Under the pieces are notes generated by a model. That model was given only the letters and a program-made list of their open reading frames with translations, was not told the DNA's origin and did not search any database. A stretch of DNA of 64,000 nucleotides from Plasmodium brasilianum (lineage: Eukaryota > Apicomplexa > Aconoidasida > Haemosporida > Plasmodiidae): assembly GCF_023973825.1 (NCBI RefSeq), contig NC_090115.1, positions 930,001 to 994,000 of the forward strand, written 5' to 3'. This document shows positions 50,202 through 62,200 of this stretch, one piece after another. Both the position numbers and the translations under genes were made by a program. Every line of letters starts with the position of its first letter. Position 1 is the first letter of the stretch.

Positions 50202-53200
50202 AAAAATTAAGATCAATAATTTCCTCAGATATATACACATACATCAAGCGTAACTATAATTGTATAACTTTATAATTGGTTCTAGGTGGGCTTAGACATT
50301 TTAATATTCAAAATATAAATATACATTTTTAATTTTATAGGGAATTTGAATAATTTAATGTTATTAACTTTTTATTTTAATGTATTTTTTCAGCTTTATA
50401 CATTATTATGTCTTCATATATATTTGTGGGTATCTATGTGAATTTTTATGAAAAATATAATTATTTACTCTTATATTGATATGAAAAAGCACAATTCGAA
50501 TAATTTGATTGACATTCCTTGTAAATTTACATTTGTAATTATACATAGAGATCTTATTTTTATTACTACAATCTGTCTTACATGATTATTTCTTGACTTA
50601 ATTATAGAAATGATTTATTATTTTTTAAATAAACAATATGTATGCCCTGTTGTGTATATGAACAAAGGAAGTGAATGTGTTTAATTGTATTATATTTTTT
50701 TCTTTCTTTTATAAAACAAACATATTTGTTCTATGAAATGAGTTTTATGAAAAATAATTTATAAAATATAATTATTGTAAAAGTATTTTTAATAGATATA
50801 TAGTTTTTTTTTTGGTCCATTATATAAATGCGAGGTCGTACATATAAACTAAAGGAATTACCTTTCTAAATATGGATTATTCATAATAATTCAATGTGTT
50901 GGATATACTAAATATCTACAATTAAATGAAGAGTTAAAAAATAATATATTTGTTATAATGCCTAATCGTTAAATTAGTTTAATTTGGGTAAAATAAATGA
51001 AGTTTATATTATACTGAAAATTTATAAATAAATAAAATATATAATTTTTCTTATTTTTTCATTATTAAACGATTATAGTAATTATTAAAAATAAAAATAT
51101 ATTAGTAGATAATATTCTGAAATTTATTTATATTTTTTTTCTTCGTTGTTTTACAAGAATATTCTTTTGAATATATTTACATATATAAAAATATAAATAT
51201 ATATTAAAAGTAACGAAAATAAATATGCTTTTTCCAAAAATAATATAGTGATATTCAGAAGGATATTTATATATAGGTTTTATTTTTTACGCATGTATAT
51301 AATTATATTATGTAAAAAGTTAGTATCTACATAAAGATGTATAAAAATATGTATAGTTTATATTATCAATTAGTAATTTTTTCAAATTAACAATAATTAT
51401 TTTTAGATGAATTGGAAGTAAAATAAAGGAATAATTTATATATATGTAATTTATATATATATTACGTTATTTTTATATGATATATATCATTTAATAAGGT
51501 GCATATAAAATGTTGCTCTTTTTCTTTTGCAATTTTTAAATAAATAAGTACAATGCTTAAGGATACGTATACATCTGTTTTGAGAGGAACTGCAATCTAT
51601 TAAATTTAATTTTTTATAAATTAAAATTAAAATGATAGTATAATATTAACAATTGTCTTAGATATATTTACATGGATTTAAAAAAATATTTTTTTATTAA
51701 TTTAATTCCCCAATGCATAATTTTTTTCCTTGTAAAATTATACTTATATTCTAAGGAATGTATCCTTGAAAAATAAGGAAAATGAAGAATGGTAAAGGTA
51801 TACAAATTTATAGTAATAATTTTTATAAAAAAATTATGTTTTTATTTTTGTTTGTGTAAAATATTAGTATGTTTAAATATTTTCTTCTATGAAAATAATA
51901 TACATAATACATGGAGTAATCCTATTGTAACGCTTTTTTTTTTTTGTTACAATAGTAAAACATTTTTGTATATAATAAATTTTAAGTTGTTATCAGAAGT
52001 ATTTTTATCTACGAAGAGTAAATAGAACAAGATGAAAATAAATTTCACGTTATAAGAAATTTTTTTATTATATAAAAGTATTAAATGTTCAAGTTACCTC
52101 AAAAATGGCTATATAATAGTATGTATGTATGCATATATATATATATATATATATATAATAATATATTATGTAATCTCTCTGAATTTTTACTTAAGACAAA
52201 TTAGAAAATCTTCTGTATTATTAAATTTTATTATAACCTTTTATATATCTTAAATGTGTACTCACTTTATTACTTTTATATGTAATATTATATGGCTATA
52301 AATATTTCTGAAATTATTGAATTATACAATAATTATTTAATAAATTTATTTTTATGTTTGTTTTTTTTACTTTTTTTTATTATATAAATATATTTTAAAA
52401 ATATGTTTTTTTTAACTTTTTAAAGCGCACAAAAAATACTAAATTTTTTAAGTTTCTAAACTTTTCATTAAATAACAATAAATTTTATTTATATTTAGAT
52501 AAAAATTGTAATATAAAAAAAAACTTGTACAAAAATATACTGATTATTAATATAGAAATCTTAAAAATATACATATTTACAAATAATTTACTAACCATAA
52601 ATTTTTTTAATATATAATTTTTTATAAATGACCATGTTTTTTTTTTAAGATTAAAACTAATGTATATTTTATATGATAAAATTGTTTTATTATAGTTTTT
52701 TATACTTTATCAATTGTTTTTACTGTTTTAATAATTAATATTACTAAACTTTAAAAGGAAAAACTACATGAAACTTCTATATAATAAGAAACATATGAAA
52801 AAAAAATTAAAATTTTGTAGATAGATTCCAAATAAAATTTAGTATGCCATTTCAGAATATTATACTTTCTTTAAAATAAATACAAAATTTTTATCTTTGA
52901 TTATATAATATTTTGTTTGATTTAGCCTTATATAGTCTTATTATTATTAGAATTATTTATTGTTATTTCTTTTTTGATAACGATTAAAAAAAGAAAATAA
53001 GTTACATTTCTTTACAATTAAATAATTAATTTAGATATTTTACTATTTAGCTTTATTCACACATTTTTTATATAATAACCCCATAGAGAAAGAATATAAA
53101 AACAATTTTGCTTTAATTATTCATATGAAAAATTTATTATGAACTATATATATATATGAATTCAATATATTACATCTAAAATAAAATACATAAATGAAAA

Positions 53201-53281
53201 ATAATAATATAAAAAGTTTCATCTATTAGTTTATCTATTTTAAATATAGTAAAAATTTTTATCAGTCTATATACAGTTGAA
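50202..53281. other. fam-m 3' flank and type B copy 4 5' flank
   Basis: No gene seen. About 50,400-50,700 resembles the 3' flanks of the fam-l genes. An AT microsatellite is at 52,132-52,157. About 52,650-53,060 resembles the 5' flanks of type B copies 1 and 3. The open stretch 51,789-52,025 is hydrophobic low-complexity sequence without an exon plan. Confidence 0.45.
52132..52157. repeat. AT dinucleotide microsatellite
   Basis: Uninterrupted alternating A/T run. Confidence 0.9.
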
Positions 53282-54119
53282 ATGAAATATAGAATGAAAG
53301 AAATTAAGTTCCTTATTTTTACTAAGTTCCTTGCATTTATGCTTTTAATTTGGACATTCCATTATAAAAATGATATTGTATTATAATAATATTTTGCGTT
53401 TATTTTATATAAAATTTATTAGTTTCATATTTTGTTTTTAGAATTATTATTTTCATAACATAGAAATATATATTCTTATAAATAATAAGTGTTTAATTTC
53501 TTCTTTTTCAGAATAACTGTAATAAATGGTTGTATAAGAAGTATAAGCTAGGTTGTCATATATCTTTAACAAATAATCGACTACTAACAGTAAATTCAGT
53601 TAACGTAAATTCAACTAAAGAATAAACAAATAAATGGTGCAAAACCAAGTTATTATATAAAAAGGATGATATCTATAAAAATGAAAGATCACTGTATTAG
53701 AAAGGAAAGAATTAAAAGGAAGCTCTTTAAAGAACCTTCATAGGAATAAAATAACTACGAAAAAAAAGTACCCTTTAGTTAATAGAATGGATGCACTTTT
53801 TGAAAAAAAAATATTCATTCTATTAGATTCTATAGATAAAATAAAGAACATGGAAATTAACAAAATAACTGCAACTATGATGTTATGTAAAAAGGTTGCG
53901 TTAGCATTTACTCCACCTTTTTTAGTTTTATTGACAACAGTTGTAGTAACATTATTATCAGGTTATGTATCTCTTAATAGTAATGGTTCACCTGGAGCCG
54001 TAGAAATACTTTCATTAATAACAAAATATTCATTACTTTTAGTATTTTTGGCTGTCTTAATTATATTAGTTATTATTTATATTTCTATAAAGTTTGTAAA
54101 ATATAAATTGATAAAGTAA
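53282..54119 (+). pseudogene. type B Plasmodium exported protein, copy 4 (pseudogene)
   Basis: Exon 1 53,282-53,377 is intact (MKYRMKEIKFLIFTKFLAFM then LLIWTFHYKNDI), donor GT at 53,378, acceptor TTTTTCAG ending 53,511 (134 bp). Exon 2 starts NNCNKWLYKKYKLGCHISLT, then NNRLLTVNS with the PEXEL-type Arg (CGA 53,578-53,580) at codon 23. TAA at 53,623-53,625 and a frameshift in about 53,625-53,690 break it. In the new frame KGSSLKNLHRNK and PLVNRMDALFEKKIFILLDS lead into the open frame 53,787-54,119, with helices FTPPFLVLLTTVVVTLLSGY and LLLVFLAVLIILVIIYISI and tail KFVKYKLIK. The EKKIFILLDS core is identical to that of copy 2. One stop and one frameshift separate it from a full-length frame. 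Confidence 0.75.
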
Positions 54120-56780
54120 AATAAGCCTAATTTTTTTCATAATATCGTTAATTTTTTTGGCAAGGAAGACGTTTAAGATGTAATAACAAGATAGGTAGTA
54201 TACTTAACATTATTACATGCATAAAAAATGTATATATAAATACTTAATTTTTATAATAGCTCCTACATATATATAACTATTTTGATATAAAATATAAAAG
54301 ATATGTTGTTAAACCTTATTGAATTTTATTAATAAATTTTTTAAATATTCAATTAATGATTAAGTTGAAAATAATTTAATATTTCTAAATAATATATATG
54401 TGTTTTTAAAAATATTTTTTATGTAAAGCATATAAATGTTCTATAAAATTCATATAAAATGTTTCAGCTAATATTATTATGTTAAATTAGTATGAACACT
54501 TATATTTTGAAAACTAAAAAGTTCACTTAATTTATTTTCATTTTTTTTACGTTTTTTTTAGATAGATATTGTTTTTTCGTGAACTAATTAAAAGAAATGT
54601 GCATTGTTTTAAATTAAATGTAAATGTCTTTTTTGTACATAATATAAAGAAAAGAACAAATTTTTTTTTTATCATTTTGAAAAAACAAATTTAATTAATA
54701 TTTGTTATAAATGTTATCATTATAAATGTATTATAATACCTATTTACTGCAAGTATATTTTTGACGTGTTTAAATTTTAATTGGTTTAAAAGTGAAATTA
54801 AAAAATATATAATAGAAAAACATTGTTCATAAGAATGAATTATTTATAGTTTTTTATTAATTTTGAGAATTGCAAATACATGTGGCTAAATAAATATCAC
54901 ATATACTTAATATTTTTCTTACTAAAAATATCCTTTTAACAAAATTTTATAAGAATTATATAAATGCATATTGTAAAGTGATATAATATATAAACTATTT
55001 CCATTGTTACTTTCTGTTATTGAAACATTATACAGGGGCTACTGTACTAAGTTCAATAGTATAGTGTTTTCTCTACAAATGTATTTTTCTATGTTTTGTC
55101 ATTATTATTACTTAAAAATAATTTATATTTATCTAAAGGTTTAATTATAATTAACCTAAACGAAAATAAAAAATTCTTTTTCTGTAATCTCCTAAGTATA
55201 GATAATTCATTTTATTCTTTTACTATTATGTAGGTTCCTCTATATGTATTAGGTGAAAAGAGTTAATAATATCTTAGAGGGATTACATAATATGTAAATT
55301 ATATGTTATGAATTACCAATATTTTGATACTAATAATTTAGCTCTTTTAATATAAAATATTATAAATATATAATCAATGTAAATTACTCTTTATATACAA
55401 ACAGATATTCCTATTTTTTGTTATTAATTTTATAAGATATAATATGTTTGAATAAATGTTTTATCGTGCGCCCATAATATTTTAAAATAAATAAATAAGT
55501 AAATAAACATATTGTATAAAATTTATATATGAGTACATTACATTATTGCTTTTATTATGACAAATTATCTTATTCATGAATTCAAACATAATTGAAAGTT
55601 ATATATATCTTTTTTAATTATAGTATTTATATACATTGATAATTTCATTTATTGGACTTGAAATGTATATATAATTGTTAGTCATTTACATGTATATTTA
55701 TGAAATAAAAAAGTCATACTGGCATATGAAGAATGACTCAATGAAAAATTCATATTAAACATAATAAAAATTTAAATAGAATATATATATTATTTTTTTT
55801 TACTTATCAGCTAATATTAAATATAACAGTATGCTATTAAAATATTTATTTTTAATTACATAATATATATATTTATTTAATGAATTATGTTATGAATAAA
55901 AATTACTTTTTTTTAACAAAATTTTTTCAATTTTACATAGAATATTTTTCATCAGAAATAACCTGTATGTGTAATGATTCATCGTGCGTTCATTTTCAAT
56001 GAAACCAAATGTATATTACAACAGAAAATATACTATAATATTTTTTTTGGGGGGGTTTTACTACATATCTTATATTTTTTTATATATAGAAATTTATAAA
56101 ATAAAGTACAAATAGGAAAGAAAACATACATTGTTTTTTTTATATATAAATATTTATTTTGATAAAAGGTATTAAAATATATCATAGAACAATTTCAAAA
56201 ATTCGTTATGTAGTATTTTACGGTAGATAATAATGTAAACTCATATTTTCATTTGAACATTAGACATGTTATTCACTTTTATATTTATAAATGAACATGC
56301 GTTGATAAAAAAGTGAAATTATAAGAAAATATAAAATGATTTTTTCGAATTAATATATAATAATATTTATCACATCTTAAATGAAAATTTTGTAGCAGAA
56401 AATAGTAACATGAACTCATTTTTTTTTTTTCTTCTATTTAGTTAATCCGTTATGGAATTAATGAAAATAAAAAATATATAACTTATTAATATATTCTTGT
56501 GTATTTAAATAACAATATAAGAAGTATAATACTATTTATGATTATTAATATTGTGTATGTATTGGTATGTGATGCCATAAGTTATAAAAATATTTTTATT
56601 TTGTATTAATAAATTATTGACAGTAATTAATGCAAATAATGCACATATATTTTTTGGATTATGGTGTATTAAAATAATCAATCTAAATTATAAAATAATT
56701 ATAAAAAATTTTCCATTTAAAATAATAATTATCTTATATTTTTACTAAAACCAAGTACTTGAATAACTAAAATAAAATAA
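54120..56780. repeat. duplicated downstream block of type B copy 4
   Basis: Homologous in order to the blocks after copies 1-3: TTTGATATAAAATATAAAAG at 54,281; GATACTAATAATTTAGCTC near 55,328; GTGCGTTCATTTTCAATG near 55,984; conserved block 56,356-56,402; AAAACCAAGTACTTG near 56,746, matching AAAACCTAGTACTCA near 29,651. No PIR sequence was recognised at the expected position near 57.2 kb. Confidence 0.6.
56356..56402. repeat. conserved four-copy non-coding block, copy 4
   Basis: TAATAATATTTATCACATCT followed by a TAAATGAAAATTTTGTAGCAG-like stretch; closest to copy 3 at 40,417-40,462. Confidence 0.7.
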
Positions 56781-58393
56781 CATAAAAACATTCTAAAATA
56801 GTATTACATTCTAAAAATTTTATTTACACTGTAATTAACATAAATTTTTCAGATGGACTAAAGATTAGAAAAAATTTTCGATGAAGACATTAAATTAATT
56901 AAAGCCTTTCATTTTGTGTGAAGCTATATTTTAATTTTAGTAGAGTAACATCTATATAAAATCTTTGTAGTTATTTGAATTAGAATTTTTATTACACGTC
57001 ATTTATACTTGTAAAAATAAGAAAATCTAAAATATCTCAGTAGTCCGTAGAATATATTTTATGTTTACTTTTTGTTATGTATATTATTTTTATTTCACTA
57101 AAGAAACAAAGAGTATTAAATTTTTAAAATTATTAATAATTCCAAAAATAAGGATCATAATTTTTGTTCTAAAAGTTCAAAATTTTATTAATTATTGTTC
57201 CACAACTCATTTGTACCAGAATTCACATAATTCTGGAAAACTGTAAATTGTTACCTGCACTTAATGTAGCTAAGAAAAAAAATTATATTTTTTATTTTAT
57301 TTTAAATTATTTTTTAAAATAACTGAATTTTACCTTATAAAAAAATTAATTCTTTCAAAAATATGATTTATCATTATTTAAAAAAATAAGACATCTTTTA
57401 TGGAATTAGTTTATTTTTTATCAAACTTCTTTTAGCAACACAGTTAAATTTAGTAAAACATATATTCATTTATTCTGTATTTTTTTTATTACATGCTTTT
57501 AAGTAACTTATAAAACGTTTAAATTTACATCAAAGTTTATTTCATTAGAATAATAATGGAATAGTAAATAGAATTAAATTATTTCATTTTCATTATGAAT
57601 TTTTTAAACTTTTGAATTAATAAAGTAGTAAAAATAAGTTCTTTAATAGGGAATATATTTTATTTTGTCAACACTTACAATTGTACTTTTAAAGGTAATT
57701 CAAAATATTAAAAGTGCATTACTTACATTTTTTGGAGAAAATTGTATTATAATACATGCCTAATAATATTAATGGAAACGAATATTTACTAAATTTACTT
57801 ATTAGTAAAAAAAAAAAAAAAAAGATAATACAAATTCAAAAAATAATATTTTAGTACTATTTTACAAAATTAGTAAAGGACATATTTATATTTAATTTAA
57901 ATTTGAAACAATTTGTTTAAATTAATCTTTAATATAATAAGCATTTGGAACTAGTTGAAAACATATATAGAATTTTTTGTGGTCATAAATATAAAATAAC
58001 TCATTAAATCAGCGACATTGTATCAAATGTGATTTTCTATATGTATTTCAATGCATATAATTACAAATATATTGTACAAACTTGCACATAAACGTACTAC
58101 GTATACATTTATACTATATTTTTTGTTAGAGAATAAAGCCTTCGTTAAAATTACTTTATATAAATTTAAATATTTGCATAAAATACTATGTTTACAAAGA
58201 ATATTTATATATATATTAATATTACATACATTAAATTAATTTGAAACAAATGTAAATAATAAAAATGGTTTAATACTAACACTTGCATATATTATTCATA
58301 TATGTTTTTATTAGTGTGTGTAAATATATGTAATATACGTAGTAAGTAATAATAATTTTACTATTTGCCTGTACATTATTTAAATATGTTATA
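56781..58393. other. intergenic, no supported gene
   Basis: A possible acceptor at about 56,850 (TTTTTCAG) precedes a 25-codon coding-like patch (RLEKIFDEDIKLIKAFHF) that I cannot assign. Open stretches 57,061-57,246 and 58,051-58,239 have no family features. The right end is the 3' flank of the minus-strand gene; it lacks the GATATAAAATATAAAA landmark of the other copies. Confidence 0.4.
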
Positions 58394-59251
58394 TCATTTA
58401 CTACGAATAATCATAATTTTAAATTTTGTTTTTATGAAACCAACATATTCTTTAAAACTAGGGTTTATGTTACTTGCTCGTGTAGCTGTATATTTTATAT
58501 CTTTCAAAAACATATATATTATAATAAATAAACTTGTAAGAGTAAATGCTAGAACAATAAATACATATATAAAGTTAATAGGTATACAACAAATATTAAA
58601 TCTACATATCAAAACTAAAAAAGATGGAAAATACGAGGGAAAAATATTTATAATCAAGGTCTTGAATGTTTCTAATTTATTAGCTTTTTTATTATTTTTA
58701 AAATAATTATCTAAAAAAGCTAGAAACTTAAATATTTTAGCTTCTAGGAGTGCGTCCACTTTTTTAAATGTGTATAAATTAAAAGTATGATCTAAACTTT
58801 TCTCTTCCATATTTGATAATTCGATTTTTTCTAATTTTTCGTTCTCTAATGTCTCATTATTTTCATTATTTGAAATACACTATATTACATCTATACTCGT
58901 GGGTTGTTACTATTTCAGCTCAAATTCAGATAACAATAATGATGTAGTTCTTAAAGTTAAGGAATTATGCAACTTGAGTTTTTTCTCCATTAATTTAATA
59001 AAATTATTCAAAGAAAGAAGAGAAAACATAAATATTTATATTATTCATGTAAATAGATATTTATATAATATAAAACATGAATCTTGGAAAAAAGAAGAAA
59101 ATAAAATAAGAGGATACAAAAATAATAATGAAAAAAATTAAAATATTCATTTTTATTATTTTTTTACGTTGCTTTTCTAGAAACTGCATCTCCAAAGTAG
59201 AACAAAAGTAAATTTTTTGATTAAAATAAAAAACTTACGTTTTTCTTCCAT
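58394..59251 (-). pseudogene. type B Plasmodium exported protein, inverted copy 5
   Basis: Exon 1 59,251-59,168: MEEKRKFFILIKKFTFVLLW then RCSF, TAG (59,179-59,177), KSN, donor GT at 59,167-59,166. The intron is 159 bp; the expected acceptor at 59,010-59,009 is TG rather than AG. Exon 2 (from 59,008) starts NNFIKLMEKKLKLHNSLTLR then TTSLLLSEFE, aligning with NNCNKWLYKKYK...RLLxE, with the PEXEL arginine replaced by leucine. Stops at 58,912-58,910, 58,909-58,907 and 58,882-58,880 follow. The frame is then open to 58,394 in the same phase: TFKKVDALLEAKIFKFLAFL, helix FPSYFPSFLVLICRF, helix FIYVFIVLAFTLTSLFIIIY, KDIKY and an unusual C-terminal extension of about 30 residues. No indels. It is the only type B copy on the minus strand. 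Confidence 0.7.
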
Positions 59252-62200
59252 TGCGATAATTTTTTAGTGTTGTATTAAACTATGTAGGAAAAATGTTAAT
59301 TAATTTTTTATATCGTTAATATAAAAGGTGCTATTATATGGTTCAATATAATATGTTTTTAATATTTTCCTCTCTATTTATTTTTTGAAAGGACTTTATT
59401 ATAGACATTTAATTAATATTAATTTATAGAAAAAGAATTGCAAGATTAAAAACTATATATATCATATTATATGTTGCTAAAGATATTTATGGATATAAAG
59501 TTAAAATAATTTAATTGAAATAATTTTATGTAAAATGTATATAGTATATAAATTTATTATTCCATTTAAGAGTAATTTAAAATTTTTTGTTATAATATTG
59601 GAAGTATATTAAAATAAAATAAAAGGACGCACAAACTGAATAATCTGAAGTGTTTGATATTAAATTTAAATTATAAGAGACATTGAATATATATATATCG
59701 ACATTATATATTATTAAAAAAAAGTAATCTACAAAACTTAATTACTTTTAAATAACAATTTTAATTTTAGGAAATTATATTTTATTATCCGTTGATATAG
59801 TTTATTAAAATAAAATTATTTATTTAAAAAATAATAAACGAATAAAATAGGATTTATATCTTATATAACATAATAGCTACAAGTTAAGCAGCTATGTAAA
59901 CTTTGGTAACATTTGTTCGTTAGACACAGCATTTTAATAAAAATTAATTCATACCATTTGCTAATTAATACTTCATAATTTCTATAAACTTCTATAAAAA
60001 ATTTCTTTTTCTTTTTTTGTTAAAATTATGGAACGCCATAAGTGGGCATATATATTTTTTATAACTATTTATCAATAGTATACGCTAATAAATGCATAAT
60101 TTTTTATTTTGTCTCATCGCCTGTGGAAATATATACGTTTATATATTTATATGAAAAACTAATAAAAAAATATTATAGATTAAAAAAGTATACATAATAT
60201 TAGAATATACGTAGACATTACATACAACAGTAGTAATTCTAAAAAAATTTCATTATTTAATAACTAAAAGTAACGTATAGAGATATATTGTTAAATCATA
60301 TGCAGGGGTTATAATTTTAAAATTATGAATAATCTTTATTAATTAATTTGTTTAATAATTTAGAACAAATTATACACTAATTTAATTTATTTTTATCCTT
60401 TATATTTATATATTATCTAAGGAGAATATATTGAGAAAATTTTCGGAGTAAACATAATAAATACATAAATAAGATATAATATGAAGAATACATTAATAGA
60501 AATAATATAATGCATCCCAATATTTTAGATGTTTACATATTTTAATAAGAAAATAAGTAACTTTAAAAATATTAAGTATGGATTATATACTATTTAAAAT
60601 GTTTAAAATGAATTCTTCTTAACATTTAATGTATTTTATTTAACAAAAAAATGTTATAACAAAACAAAAGAAAGAATATTTCTAAAATAAAAAAAATTAA
60701 TTATATACTATATTAAAAACAAAAAACAATAGTATTTTAATATAATTTCAGAAATATCTATATATCGTGTTTTCATTTAGAAAAGGAAGCATATTTAGTA
60801 CTTTTTATAAAACTTCTTTTTATTTTATTGTATTTCATTTAATCTTATATAAAGAAATTATTTATTTAAAAATTAACCTAAATGGTTTAAACATTTATCT
60901 ATTTATAGGTCTTAATATATTAAAATTATTAAAAAAAATCGAGAATAAAAAAAAATAATATAAACAATTATTTTACAGTAAAAGGTATTCTTAGAAAAAA
61001 AGCCTCTCAACGCTCTTATATTTACAACTGAATAAAAATTAAATTTCAGAATAATATTAAGATGAGCTATTATAATAAAAGTTAACATTTTAAAGTATGT
61101 AAAAATTTTATTATTTCAGATAATTAAATATTTAAAAAGAATGTATTATGGTATTGTGAAATGTACAATTATTTTCTTCTATATTACATTTGTACCTTTT
61201 CCATTACATAGTAATATATTAACGAGAAAAAAATAATAGTATTACAAAATTAATTATTTACATTTTTTTGTAAGTAATTTTTAGCAATATAAAATATTAG
61301 TTTTTACGTGCATTTTAAATAATGTGTGTTCAATATAATTACATAATATCTTAAAGGTTTTGGAGATAAAATTAAAGCACATGGTACAAATCTCATATAC
61401 GTAAAATGAATGAATGTATCCTTTTTATGTACATTTCTTATAATAAAATAATTTTATTTGTTTTTCCAAAATAACTTAAACCATTATATTTGTTAAATTT
61501 GAAGAAATACATTGAAAAAACGTATATTTACATTAGAATATTGCAGTTATGTATATATTTTTATTTGTTATATTTAGTAAATTTTTTTTTTTTTATTATG
61601 CATCCTATATTTTTTTTTTTGTAAAAGTATGATATTTTACTATTTATTTTCTTGTAATACTTATTACTAGAATGCTTTGAATATTTACATATAAATTATT
61701 TCTTATTAAAGATTGCTTTAAAATAACATTGTACCGCAATTAATATATATTTAATTATGTATCAAATAATAAAATTAATTATATTGTATGTACATTTTTT
61801 GTATTCTTTGCTTTATATTTATTAATATAATTATCTTTTATGATTTATGTTTTATTAAAACAAAAATTTTCGAGATTTTTATGATTATTTATCTGAATAA
61901 ATTGATTAGCATGATATGTAAATTTTTTAATTATTGAAAATACACTCCATATTATATAAGTAAATAAAGTTTAGATATTTTAACCAACTATAAATCTGGT
62001 CAAATTGTAATCTTATTAATTTTAGTTTAAATTTCATTTTTTTATGTTTTTAAAATAAGATTTAAGTACCTATTTTATGGCCTTTTAACAATATTATTAT
62101 CTAATTCTAAATAAAATCACTATTGAAATGGTATGAATCATTTAATTTTTTTTTTTAATTTGCTAAGTTTTTCAATTATTTATATTAATATGTTCAGCAC

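Noticed and set aside
58365..58706. 113-codon plus-strand open frame
   Set aside because: Antisense shadow of the inverted type B copy, whose exon plan and helices are convincing on the minus strand.
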